A stretch of 64,000 bases of DNA, taken from NCBI GenBank assembly GCA_025991245.1, contig BQMJ01000010.1, forward strand, positions 62,001 through 126,000, read 5' to 3'. The notes below the pieces were generated by a model. The model saw nothing but the letters and a program-made list of their open reading frames with translations, was not told the origin of the DNA and searched no databases. The translations under genes and the position numbers were made by a program. Positions 41,813-54,323 of this stretch are shown here, one piece after another. How positions within the stretch are numbered: the stretch's first letter is position 1; every line of letters begins with the position of its first letter. The stretch is from Galdieria partita. Its lineage: Eukaryota > Rhodophyta > Bangiophyceae > Galdieriales > Galdieriaceae.

Positions 41813-41840
41813 ACAAAAAGGTTGTGTTGGGTTAAACTAT

Positions 41841-43145
41841 ATGTCCGCTGAGGTTCTCAAAGTGATTACAAGAAATGGGAAACTACATACATTGAATAGT
41901 TTACAAAGGTTGAGAACACTGTGTACAAATACTGCAACAACAACTCCTAGTCGCGCCAAGTTAAAGTTAGCCCTGTTCGATGAAAAGAAAAGAGTAACTG
42001 AGCAAAACGCGGGCTTTTTAGACTTCCAATGGATTCCAGAAGACTTGCCTAGAGTAGTGGATATAAGATATCACGACTTGAAAGAGAACTTTTTCTTGAT
42101 GACTCGTCCTTCAGATCTCCACGTCATCAACTATTTGAAACAAGCTCAAGAAGAAAATATTTCACCTGGAGAGTCGTTGGCACAGAGAGTAGGATGGGTA
42201 AGTATAATTTGGAAAACTTTATGGATTGGCTCGAATGAAAAGTAGTTGTTAGATGGTAGACCAGGAGTAGGGAAGAGCACTACCTTGTTGAGAGCTGTGC
42301 ATTGGTGTCGTCGAAATGATTGGTTGGTGATGTATATGCCTCGTCTCTTTGATATTTTGAATGCATCTTCTTCTCTTATATTGTCTCAACCAGGAACAGA
42401 GAAGGTCGATCCTTGGGTAGATTGTCTACACGTGGACCGTCCAGTGGAAGCATTCAAGGCGGTACAAAATATGTTGAAAGCACACGCTCCACAATTATCT
42501 AAAATACCTTTGAGATTGAGTGATAATAATTCAGTAGCAACTGGAAACAATTTAGGTGAATGGCTCGAATCAGGAATCCAACAATATCAACATCACATGA
42601 AAATGGAAGACGAAAAGACAGCAGGGAGAGTCATAACTGATGTGTATCTAGGCCTAGTAGAACAACTGAAACAAGTAACCGAATATCCCGTTGCAATGAT
42701 ATTGGATGAGTACAATTTCGTCTATGGATTGTCACCTTTTCGGGATCAAGTGAGAAGGAGATTTCATGCTTCTGCTTTTCGAATGATGTGGCCTTTATTA
42801 GACTTTAAGAAATTGGGTCAGTCTATAACCAATGGTTTGGTATTGGCAGCCACTTGTCGTTCTATTATGCCGTATAAGATAAGAAGGAAACTGATTGCTC
42901 AATGTTCTCGTTTCCCTTTGACATTGGAACAACGCAATGACCAGACAGGTGAAGAACAAATGAAATCATTGGAACCTTTTAGAGTATATGTAGAACCTTT
43001 TCAATTGGAAGAAGTGAAACAATTTCTTGCCTTTTACGAACAATCGGAATTTATTCAACAGCATTCGGAATCAGAATACGTGCGAGCTTATTTAAAAAGT
43101 GGAGGTGAAATGGATAAATTGCATCGTCTTTGTTGGACATTGTAA
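41841..43145 (+). CDS. DAP3: Mitochondrial small-subunit ribosomal protein mS29 (DAP3)
   Basis: GTP-binding protein of the mitoribosome small subunit, also linked to apoptosis in animals. Exons 41841-42197 and 42246-43145 give 418 residues. Residues 1-40 form a Arg/Thr-rich presequence. The family N-terminal block ends LAQRVGW, directly followed after the intron by LLDGRPGVGKSTTLLRAVHW, an intact P-loop, then WLVMYMPRLFDILNASSS. YPVAMILDEYNFVYG carries the Walker B-like Asp-Glu. The C-terminal VEPFQLEEVKQFLAFYE matches the DAP3 end. The start is 28 bp from the divergent TBC gene start. Confidence 0.9.
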
Positions 43146-43328
43146 GAAGAATCCACTTTCGAATTCTTGGACGATAAGGATCATCCATATATCTATAGAT
43201 ATCTAGATAATATCTTCCATCTATCTTTCAATTCCTAGTGGGTTTCAAGTAGTAGAGAGTTTTGAAAGTAAAGATTCTGTTTCATTGGATTGTCTAAAGC
43301 CTCGATAGAGAAACTTGTGCCAGTGGGA

Positions 43329-44840
43329 ATGGATTCTTTTTCAACAACTATGGAAGATGAGGACGTTTCAGAGTTGGGTTATATGGATAGAGCAGCAGAA
43401 TCTACTTTAGAACAGCACAAAAAAGTATTGGAAGAATTTGAAAGAAAAAGAGAAGCTCGTGGAATCATAGTGCCAGTAGATGACGTCCAAGTGAGGAAAG
43501 AACTCCGAAAGCGACAAGTTCCTGTGACCTTATTTGGAGAAGACGCTTATGATAGAAGAGAACGACTGAGGCTTATATTGGCCCTTGAATTGGAAAAAGC
43601 AGATAAAGAGTCCGATGAAGCACAAATAACTGCGGCAGGTGCCACCTTGGGAGATGAAAAGCAGACTGAAATTTTCTATACGGAAGGAACTGCGCGATTA
43701 AAGGCAGCGAGAAAAGAAATCTGTCTGTATTCTTTGCGCTGTGCTCGTGAAAGAATATCTCAAGAAAAGAGAAGAATTCGTGCTATGAAAGCGTTATCGG
43801 AACAAAGAAACGATGTGGACGAGGAAGACTTTTCTTTGGCAAACTCTTGGCAACAAAAGAGAAAAGAGTTTATCAAATCTGCACAATTTATGAGTGTTCT
43901 TTCAAGTCAGTTTGGCGATGAACGTCCACTCACAGGTATTCGATTCGCACCTAACGATCAAATATTGGCAACTTGTTCTTGGAGTGGTATCATTCGTTTA
44001 TGGGACGTCTCCGATTGTAATCAAGTTGGAGTTTTACAAGGGCACTCGGAACGTGTATCTTCGGTAGCATTTTCATCCAATGTTTCGTCTGGGTATCTGT
44101 TGGCCAGTGCTTCTGCAGATAACACTGTTCGTCTTTGGTCGGTTGACTGCGACACTTACGCTTTGACTAAAACTTCTATTATGCGTGGACACAGTGAAAG
44201 AGTGACCAGTGTTGAGTTTCACCCACTTGGTAAATATTTAGCCTCATCGTCATTTGATCGTACTTGGAGATTATGGGATGCTGAAACTAGGAAACAACTG
44301 CTAGTCCAAGAAGGTCATTCTAAACCTCTATACAAAGTATCATTTCAAACGGATGGTTCTCTTGCTATCTCTGCTGGTGCCGATTGTGGAGCCAGAGTGT
44401 GGGATCTTCGTACAGGAAGGAGCATTGCATCTTTTCTTGGACACGGCAAGCCCATTTTAACGGTGGATGGCTCTCCCGATGGATATCATTTTGCAACGGG
44501 TAGTGAAGACCATTCTATTCGAATATGGGATATTAGGAAAAAGCGATGTGTCTATACAATACCTGCACACTCTGCATTGGTCTCACACGTAGAATTCCAT
44601 AAAAATGGTCATTTTCTTTTATCCAGTTCATTTGATAACAGTTGCAAGTTGTGGAGTACACAAGGCTGGGTATTGATCAAGGCACTCGTCGATCATGAGG
44701 ACAAGGTCATGTGTTGTAACTCTAGTGGCGATGGTCAATATATTGCAAGCTGTTGTTTTGACCGTACTTGGAAACTTTGGGGAGTTGAGAATGGGATGGA
44801 AGAAAAGGAACAAGAAAAAGTTGCTCAACGGAAGGAATGA
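43329..44840 (+). CDS. PRPF4: U4/U6 snRNP protein PRPF4 (Prp4), WD-repeat
   Basis: Structural component of the U4/U6.U5 tri-snRNP that binds PRPF3 and cyclophilin H. One exon, 503 residues from the ATG at 43329; a short upstream exon cannot be excluded. The SFM splicing motif is near residues 43-75 (VRKELRKRQVPVTLFGEDAY, then RRERLRLIL). Seven WD repeats fill residues about 200-490, for example RPLTGIRFAPNDQILATCSW, LRTGRSIASFLGHGKPILTV and RKKRCVYTIPAHSALVSHVE, aligning one to one with human PRPF4. Confidence 0.93.
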   Translation: MDSFSTTMEDEDVSELGYMDRAAESTLEQHKKVLEEFERKREARGIIVPVDDVQVRKELRKRQVPVTLFGEDAYDRRERLRLILALELEKADKESDEAQITAAGATLGDEKQTEIFYTEGTARLKAARKEICLYSLRCARERISQEKRRIRAMKALSEQRNDVDEEDFSLANSWQQKRKEFIKSAQFMSVLSSQFGDERPLTGIRFAPNDQILATCSWSGIIRLWDVSDCNQVGVLQGHSERVSSVAFSSNVSSGYLLASASADNTVRLWSVDCDTYALTKTSIMRGHSERVTSVEFHPLGKYLASSSFDRTWRLWDAETRKQLLVQEGHSKPLYKVSFQTDGSLAISAGADCGARVWDLRTGRSIASFLGHGKPILTVDGSPDGYHFATGSEDHSIRIWDIRKKRCVYTIPAHSALVSHVEFHKNGHFLLSSSFDNSCKLWSTQGWVLIKALVDHEDKVMCCNSSGDGQYIASCCFDRTWKLWGVENGMEEKEQEKVAQRKE

Positions 44841-44925
44841 GGAGCCCATACAAGTCTTTATGACTGAATCATATTTCCAAGTCGATAAACTCCTCAACAG
44901 CTTAAGCCATGGGCATATGTATGTT

Positions 44926-45183
44926 CTATTCTTTCCTTTTCGTGACAGACTCTCCTTTTGCTTCCTTTTGTGCAAACCAAACAAACGCTAGAACGAGGGC
45001 ATTGAGGGTCAAAACAGCCAACAAAGCAGAAGAATAAACACTATTTTTGATACCGAACAATGGAACGTCTCTATTCCTTACATAAAAAAATATAAAGAGA
45101 GGGAGTGTGATAATAAATACTATAAAGAATAGTAAAAATAGAGGAAACTTGTCACTTTGAGAATCCCAAAAGGGCATTTTCAT
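44926..45183 (-). CDS. VMA21-like V-ATPase assembly protein
   Basis: 85 residues from the ATG at 45183. Two hydrophobic helices (about 14-36 and 50-69) with a short loop, preceded by MKMPFWDSQSDKF and followed by a basic tail (KEAKGESVTKRKE). The order LLFFIVFIITLPLFIFFYV, loop, SALLAVLTLNALVLAFVW matches VMA21, the ER chaperone of the V-ATPase Vo sector. A classical KKxx retrieval end is replaced by KRKE. Small size makes the assignment moderate. Confidence 0.6.
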   Translation of the reverse strand: MKMPFWDSQSDKFPLFLLFFIVFIITLPLFIFFYVRNRDVPLFGIKNSVYSSALLAVLTLNALVLAFVWFAQKEAKGESVTKRKE

Positions 45184-45420
45184 CAGAGACAAAACAGTTG
45201 CACATCCATGAAATGGATTTATTCATGATCCATATGCTTTTCAAAAAAGGAAACAAATATCATAGCACAAAAGAATTAGAATAATCGCAAGTTCAGAAAC
45301 AAAAAAAAGACAAGATACATCGATTACTCTTTGCGTCAAACATGTGTGCATTCTGTGCTTCAACTTTCCGCACTAATAAGACACAGAAAACAAACAAATA
45401 CGAGACACTCTAGAACCACA

Positions 45421-47307
<1,887 letters not shown>

Positions 47308-47493
47308 TTATTAAGCCAAGTGAAAAAATTGAATCCCGACGAAAGGCGCCGGTCATTCCTTCTTTGGCACTTGGGGCGCCACACGAATGAGGTGCCAATT
47401 TGTACAATAGTCAGTGTTCAACTTATGCTGAGGTGGCATATAAAAGTATAAAAGTTATCAAGTGTCTATTGACAAGGTGTTATCTTGTAATCC

Positions 47494-49473
47494 TTAGAAA
47501 TAATCCACTGCTCGTGGTCTCTGGCTAACTTTGGAGTTGTTGACAGCTGCCTTCTGTTCTTGAGGGGTCGACGTCATATTTCTTGTAGGTTGAACATAGA
47601 GTAACGAATCTTCGGAGCCCTTGCTTGTTTCCATAAAGTCACTCTCTTCCTCTTCACTATCTTCTTCAAATATAGCACGAAACAACTCTGTGCTTGGTCG
47701 CTCAGACCGAAGTCGTAGAAACTCGCTATTTATCAAACTTGATTCCTCCTCCTCCTCTTGTTCTTCCATATTATCGGTTTTCATATCTCTTCCTCGTGAC
47801 TTTTCTTTCCTTTCGTATACTTGGTCGACGGATTTTTCAGTTTCGAATACGGCCAGTTCAGAATATATGCGACTCGTAGTTCGTTTCGAAGTCTCTTCTG
47901 TAACCGTTGGTTGAGGAACGTTGAATCGTTTGCAAAGCAACCTTGAAGGTTGCCAGAAGTGTATCTCTCGCTTCGACTCACCAACAGCTAGTCCTTGAGA
48001 TTTCTTTGTATCTTCCAAAACTTGAGATTCGGTCTCTTGAGATGTCTTGTCCTTATTGTCTTCACTGGAGCTAGTGAACCTCTCCGTCATCGATTTATTC
48101 AGTTTGTCCACAATCTCCTTAGACAGCGCGGTAGTAGGTACCTTGGAAGTATCCATTAGTTGTTGTTCACTGTTATCTGTCCAGTCAACTTTCTTCGTTG
48201 GTCCTCTTATGGTTATCAGTGATTCTCCAAGAAGAACGCGACGGTCTGCTGCGTTCTTTACACTAGAGAGTAAACGCTTTGTTGTCTGGATACCTTTTAT
48301 GTTCGTATTGGAGGCATATTTGTCTTTATCAGGACAGAATTGAGAGTCATAATTTTCAGGAACAGTCGGAGGCAAAAAAACTGTTCTCTTCTTCTGTTCA
48401 TTTGCCAGATGAAATTGGAGTTTGTTCGTTAGCGTACTCTTGCTCGACGACTTTTGTTGGAAACCTTCTTTAGCTTTTTTAGTCACCTGTTCTCGTATCT
48501 CAACAGCATCTTGTATACTGTCTAAATAGTCTTCCTGCTGATTATTAAAGACATCATATTCGTCGTCGTCTTCTTCTAAGTAACCAACTGACTGGGTTTG
48601 ATACAACAGTCCTTGTGTCGTTTCACGTTTTGGTCTCTTCCAATCTGATATATTCCCTGTGTTGTAGCCTACTCCTGAAATATCGTCTTCGCTGCGTGAC
48701 AAATCTATTTGCCACGACATTTGACGACTTTTTAAAGGCAACTTTGGACCGTACACCTTCACGACAGGTGCATTTTTCACGTTTCCTTCTTCTCCTATGG
48801 CACAAGAATCTCTCCAGCCTAACTTTCTCAGCATCTGGAATCCTAACGAAAAACTTTCTGGGGTGACTTGCAAAATATCTTCAGAAAAGAGTTGAGTTGA
48901 AGTTCTCTCACTGGAGTCCTTCTTGAGTTGTCTAGTAGGTCGCTGGGCTTCAAGACTTCCCAAACAACCAAAAATAGGCTTCACATCTATGGAATATCCA
49001 CCAATAGAAAATACTGGATCATCGTCTTCCACGTCTTCTTCATCTATGAGTCCCTCCAGTCGATTTGTAGGTTCCTGCCTGGCTCGTTTCGTTCGAGAAG
49101 AATAAAAAGAAGAAGGCGTCCTACAAAGCGGCAATAAAATTCTTTATCTGAGATAGCAAGTTTGATAGAATAGTTGCTTTCCATACCATCCTTCCTTCGA
49201 TCCTACAGAGTTGAAGTAACCTGCTGAGAAACCCCCCTTGAAAGCTCCATGCAACCTTTGACGACCGTTCTCGTCTCTAATTTGCTGAAAGAATTCGAGA
49301 GTTGGTGCTATCCTTGAAATATACGCACTGAGTAGAGTGTTGTTAAGCAAGATAGGGTTAACTAACTTTAGAGACTGTGACTGTTTTGGTGGTACTTGGT
49401 CCTCGTCAAAAGGTGTTCCAGTAACTACCCAATTACTGGCTCGTTTTGTTTCACGTCTCGGAGCCTGCAGCAT
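47494..49473 (-). CDS. GPATCH1: GPATCH1/TOUGH homologue (splicing factor) with degenerate G-patch
   Basis: Exons 49187-49473 and 47494-49120 give 637 residues. The DUF1604 N-terminus is plain: [20 protein letters not shown], then [20 protein letters not shown] and, across the intron, [23 protein letters not shown]1 associates with the late spliceosome and the DEAH helicase DHX35; plant TOUGH acts in microRNA processing and splicing. The G-patch region (near 48790-48855) reads [20 protein letters not shown], keeping GF..L.K.GW but losing the Gly-x-Gly. [10 protein letters not shown] follows as in the family. The C-terminal SELFRAIF-type motif ([16 protein letters not shown]) is kept. Confidence 0.85.
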
Positions 49474-49885
49474 TGTAATAAATATTTACAGTTTGTGGCA
49501 GCAATCAAGCCAAGCTCTTCTTCCTTCGAGCCTCAACAATTTTATCCCCATTCTTTCCCGATGTTTTGGAACTGAACCAAAATATCACTACAAGCGTTTC
49601 ATCTTTTATCATAAGAAAAGAGTTCAATTTTTTTATTTTTCAACTTGCCTTTTCTTGTGGATATGTGAACTGTTGCTTGATGAGTTACTTGACAAGAATT
49701 TTTTGTTGAAAGCAACTTTCAAAAGACAAAGGAAGCCGATGTTTCATTTTATAAACAACTCTACATTCACGAAGATAAGCTATTTTACACTAATTGACTT
49801 GGCAAAATGAAGTTCGAGACTCTTGAATGAATGACGCAAGAATTCAACTCAGCATGTGTTGGAGTGTTCGTTCCTTTTGCCCAAT
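49474..49885. other. Divergent intergenic region
   Basis: 412 bp between GPATCH1 and TRAPPC13 starts. Open frames here have no ATG context or family resemblance. No element recognised. Confidence 0.5.
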
Positions 49886-51326
49886 ATGAGTGACAGGAGG
49901 TCTTCGCCCTTGACCAGTCAAAATACTAACCCTTCTAGTACTTCCAAGTTGTTATTTCGTATTATCAAGACGGAACGGCCAAAGCCAACATTTCACTTAC
50001 CTATACCGTTAGTCGGGCCGTTGTTTGATGAACAAGTCAGTCAAGAGTGTTACACTGAAACAGCACACGAAGAAAGCACAAAATCAATTTCTCCTTACAC
50101 CGCGGAAGACAACTGGTTTGGAATAACTAGAAACGTAACACATACAAGTAACTTTAGTATCTATTGTGGAGAATTAATTCACTTGACTTTGGTGTTGCTC
50201 AATGCTTCGAGCTCGGATCTCGGTTTCGTGAGTGTTCTTGTACGTTTGCAAACACCGGAAGGAAGCTTCTGTCTGTTGGATACCCAATCTTCTCCTACAA
50301 GTATATTTACAACCCAAGCTTCGTTAGAGTACAAGTTGCAGTTTACTGCAAATGTTGTGGGAAACTATGTTTTGCAGTGTTTTGCGTTTTATACAGACGT
50401 GGACGGTCAAGAACATACGATATCACAGTCTTACCGTTTTACAGTGCATCTTTGTTTGAACTTTATCTCCAACATTCGACTAGTAGAGGAAGAAACAGAC
50501 TGGGAGTTTTTTGCTTCGTTGCATCCTTCACCTGTTTATATCGTGGACTGTTTTGTGTACAATGTTTGTCAGTTACCAGTTTATTTGCATGACGTTCATT
50601 ATTTACTTCCGTATGACAATATTTCTGAACGCGCTACAAAAGATGAGCAAAAACCCTCGATAATAGTGAAGGACTTAAATATTCCTTCGGTTGACGGCGA
50701 AGATAAGAAAGGGGAATCGCTTATACTGAATCCAGGCGACTGTCAAACTTTTACATATCTAGTGTACAGTGCAGTAGAAGATCCTCTTCGTAAAAGGTCT
50801 TCTCCACGATTGAAGAATACTCTTGGGAGCATATATGCAAGTTTTACTCGTTTTGGTGGAGAACGTGTCGTATTGGATCCTGCACTTATTTTAGAAGAGC
50901 CGAAAATGAGTCAGGTTTCTATGGTGACAATAGAAATTGTTGGAGTTCCTTCAAAGATATTGGTTGAATGTCCCTTTGTTGCTACTGTGAAAGTTGTTAA
51001 CCGTACATCACAATCCAAAAAGTTTTATTTTCAGGTAATGGAAAGAAGGTTATTTCGTAAAGTTGGGATTAAAATCAATATAAAAGGTGAGAAGAGACAA
51101 AGTGGAATCGATAGTACCCATTGGAGTGTCTGGGCGTCTGTTGGACACTTTACAACCGAATCAGAACTGCAAGTTGAACGTGCAACTCATAGCATTGGAA
51201 CCTGGTGCGCATTTCTTATCCGGTTTTCGCGTCGTTGATGTAGAATCAAGAGATTATTATGAAGCAACATCCAAGGAAGTTCTTGTTCATTCTATATTGG
51301 AAGAGAACATGGAAGAAGTGGAATAG
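49886..51326 (+). CDS. TRAPPC13: TRAPP complex subunit 13
   Basis: TRAPPC13 (DUF974) belongs to the TRAPP III tethering complex that activates Rab1 in ER-Golgi traffic and autophagy. Exons 49886-51034 and 51087-51326 give 462 residues. Beta-rich blocks typical of the family: FSIYCGELIHLTLVLLNASS, VSVLVRLQTPEGSFCLLD, LQFTANVVGNYVLQCFAFY and YRFTVHLCLNFISNIRLV. The second half has MVTIEIVGVPSKILVECPF and, after the intron, LNVQLIALEPGAHFLSGFRV. The length fits (about 415-450 in animals and plants). Confidence 0.85.
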
Positions 51327-51542
51327 TGTAGTTTTGTATTGATACGGAAAGAAAATGGAGTCTTTTTTGAGAAGATATTGGATTGTATTTATATATTTGA
51401 TAATATGGAATATTGCCTTGTAGACATTTATCCACTAAATGATTTTGAGTATATATATGTGGGAACAGTATTATAGAGTTGTTGCCGCTTGATTGAAGAG
51501 ACACGAAAGTGAGTTTGCATAATTTATGCAAACAAGTAATCC

Positions 51543-51755
51543 ATGTTTATGTATAAAAATTTGAAAGGATCAAAGGCCCAGTCAACTCATCCTTTCGGTC
51601 TATTTGTTGTTCGGATTCCTCAATGGGCGTCGAAAGGGAGACTTTTAAGATTGTCAACGAGTTTATTGATACGAGGAACACTCTACTACAAAACGATTCC
51701 AACGCAACAGAAACGGCATCATAACAAACAAAACGTTCCAGGAAGAGATACTTGA
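51543..51755 (+). CDS. Possible small basic protein, unrecognised
   Basis: An ATG-initiated frame of 70 codons (MFMYKNLKGSKAQSTHPFGL), Arg/Lys-rich, 216 bp after TRAPPC13 on the same strand. Its basic, nearly acid-free composition would suit a small organellar protein. The opposite strand over the same bases is also open and could be a further exon of the gene at 51757, so only one reading is likely true. Confidence 0.25.
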   Translation: MFMYKNLKGSKAQSTHPFGLFVVRIPQWASKGRLLRLSTSLLIRGTLYYKTIPTQQKRHHNKQNVPGRDT

Positions 51756-51756
51756 G

Positions 51757-52408
51757 TTATACAAAGTTCGAACTTACATCTACAGTTTCTCTTGCAGGTT
51801 GCGGATGTTCGGACAGTCCCTGCACTATACTGTTGACCGCAACATTGTTTGAAATTTCTTCACTATTTCGTTCTTGATTCAAAGGTGGGGTGCTGATTGA
51901 GCCTGTTGGCGGTTGTGACTGCAATGGGCTACTCAACTCTGTTGCCAAATTGATGGCTTCGGTTGAAGGTTGTACGGTACCTCTTTCGTCATTTCCATTG
52001 AACAAGGTTGTATTGTTCTGCTCCTGTGCGTTTTCTCTGTTTGTTGCGTGTACTATCTCTTCGGTTTTCGGTAACTCCGCTGTACCTTGTTGTTGGTCCA
52101 CCGTACTTTCCAAGTTTTCGTTTTGTTTTATTGTATTCGACGGTAGTACCTCTTGTGGTGGTTCCACGTTTATTTTTTCATTCTCCACAGGGTTTAAGGT
52201 TGTCTTTTCTGAGATTCCCAGGTTATTTAAGTGCTTGTGACGCATTCGCCAATGTACACTTACCCGCAGTCTTTTCTCCTTGTTGTTTTCTATTTTTTCT
52301 ACCTTTTCTTGAAGAAGACGGGGTTCTTTTCTTAGGAGACTGTTGTGACTGAGCTAAAGAAGCAATAGCAGCTTCTGCTGCCTTTCGCTTGGGTCGCTGA
52401 GATTCCAT
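51757..52408 (-). CDS. Unrecognised, mostly disordered protein with basic N-terminus
   Basis: Exons 52264-52408 and 51757-52208, joined by a 55-bp intron, give 198 residues. The first 48 (MESQRPKRKAAEAAIASLAQ, later PKKRTPSSSRKGRKNRK) carry bipartite nuclear-localisation-type basic clusters. The rest is low complexity, rich in Gln, Asn, Glu, Thr and Pro. No fold recognised. A GTAAG donor seven codons before the stop (51774) hints that the last exon may lie further downstream and the present stop be inside an intron. Confidence 0.5.
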
Positions 52409-52758
52409 ATAAGATGCACAAAGAAATCGTTGGCCTAATAAGAGAAGGAGAAGAAGAAATTCAAAGAGGGGAAGGGAGATCCAAATGGAAGAAAGTACAT
52501 CGACAGGGCAGTTGCTGGTCCAACCAGAAGAGCGTGAAATCAGACCTACTTGAAAAGTTTAGTGAACCAAATGAGAAGAATATAAACCACAGAGAATAGT
52601 TTTTTTTTATAGAATGTTCACACGACAGCGATTGAAATAGGAAAAGGAGAGTGAGAATAGGATATTCTACTTTCTCATTGCGTTGGTTGAAACTTGTTAT
52701 TATATGAAAGCAATATGCTGTTATGTTTACAATGCATTGAAATAGGACGGGGATCAGC
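52409..52758. other. Divergent intergenic region
   Basis: 350 bp between the minus-strand unknown gene and adenosine kinase. A 61-codon plus-strand frame from the ATG at 52414 (MHKEIVGLIREGEEEIQRGE) begins 5 bp from the other gene's start; with no family resemblance it may be leader sequence. Confidence 0.35.
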
Positions 52759-54232
52759 ATGCAACGGGCTTCTCCAATGCAGCAAAAAGAGTTGTTCTTG
52801 AGGCGTTGCCTTGGTCAGCTCTTCACTTTTATACCCAATAGGCATTTTTTGAAGAGATACTTTCACCAAACCCCATATAGATCGGAAAACTTGATTTCTA
52901 AAAACACTATTTTGGGACTCGGAAACCCTTTGCTAGATATAAACGTTACAGTAGGCAAGTATATAGGTATTTCAATTGGATGATACAAAGTTACTAACAC
53001 TATAGGCAATAGAAGAATCTTTGCTGGATAAATATTCACTGAAAGCAAACAATGCAATCTTGGCAGAAGAAAGACACTTGCCACTGTTTGAAGAGTTGAA
53101 ACGTTACCCCATAGAATACATTGCTGTAGGCCGACTTTTGTTGTTTGTCATGCAGTGTTGAGTTCCAGTTGTTGTTCAGGGTGGAGATGTTCTCAATTCT
53201 ATTCGTGTTGCTCAATGGTTGTTAGCTACACCAGAGTCCACAACCTATTTTGGCGCAGTTGGGACGGACGAGAACTCAAAACATCTTCAAAAGTGCTCCA
53301 CCGCAGATAGAGTAAAAGTACACTTTGATCACAAACCTGATCTACCAACAGGTATGTGAAGTTGCCTCCTCGGTAGAGTCGGAATCTCATCGTTCACAGG
53401 AGTTTGTGGTGTTTTGGTGACTGCTAACGGTTTTTGTCGTTCTTTAGTAGCCAACTTGGGCGCTGCCAGTCATTACTCTGTTGAGCACCTTCGTGCAAGG
53501 CAACAGTGGGAACTGGTGAAGAGGGCACAGATTTTCTATTCTAGTGCTTTCTTTTGTACAGTTTCGCCAGAATCACTTTTTGAACTGGGAGCTCACGCTT
53601 GTGAAAATGAAAAAACATTTTGTCACAACTTGGCAGCTCCTTTTCTTATCGAAAGCTCTAAATACTTTCAAATCTTAAAAGATGTACTACGTTATGTAGA
53701 CATATTATTTGGAAATGATGCGGAAGCAAGGGCATTTGCCAAGTCGATGAAATGGTCCACGGAAAATGTATCAGAGATTGCGCAAAGAATCGCAAGAGAG
53801 CCCAAAGCAAACGCATGTCCACGCACTGTTGTAGTTACACGCGGGACAGAACCAACTATAGTTGCCATTGGTAGTAGCAGGAGGCTTTGGTCTGTGGAGG
53901 AATACGGTATTATTCCTTGCGATCCTTCTGAACTAGTGGATACAACTGGTGCTGGAGACTCGTTTGTAGGAGGTTTTTTGGCAGGTTTAGCAAAGGTAAG
54001 ACGAGGAAATTTGTATCGGTGAGAAGACGAAACATGATTTTCCTTTTTGTAAAGGGAGTTGAGTTGGTTGAATGCATTGCGCATGCGAATTATGCTGCTA
54101 ATATGATCGTAAAACAGCCTGGTAAGTTATGATCATATGCAACAGGTGTTCAAGCATCGATTACATTTCTTAGGATGTAAATTGCCTAAGCAATCCAACT
54201 ACCAATGGCGCGGGTATACACTGCGATATTAA
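52759..54232 (+). CDS. ADK: Adenosine kinase
   Basis: Phosphorylates adenosine to AMP, salvaging adenosine released by S-adenosylhomocysteine hydrolysis. Six exons: 52759-52950, 53006-53125, 53180-53351, 53400-53995, 54055-54121 and 54174-54232, giving 401 residues. Motifs: ILGLGNPLLDINVT, LLDKYSLKANNAILAEE, IEYIAGGDVLNSIRVAQWLL (across intron 2), TTYFGAVGTDENSKHLQK, ANLGAASHYSVEHL, and the PfkB site SELVDTTGAGDSFVGGFLAG with the catalytic Asp. The end, QSNYQWRGYTL, fits plant and animal ADK. About 40 extra N-terminal residues (FLRRCLGQLFTFIPNRHFLK) look like an organelle-targeting extension. Confidence 0.92.
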
Positions 54233-54323
54233 AACCAAACACATATGTCTTCATTCAATGAAACACTACAATTAAGAACAGGCTATAGGGAACTATTCGT
54301 GTTGGATTACGACTATATAACGT

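Noticed and set aside
49337-49810. 157-codon plus-strand frame overlapping GPATCH1 exon 1
   Set aside because: Antisense to the conserved DUF1604 coding exon and without a recognisable domain.
52414-52599. 61-codon plus-strand frame starting 5 bp from the divergent gene start
   Set aside because: Low-complexity Glu/Arg/Lys composition and no family match; more likely leader sequence of adenosine kinase.
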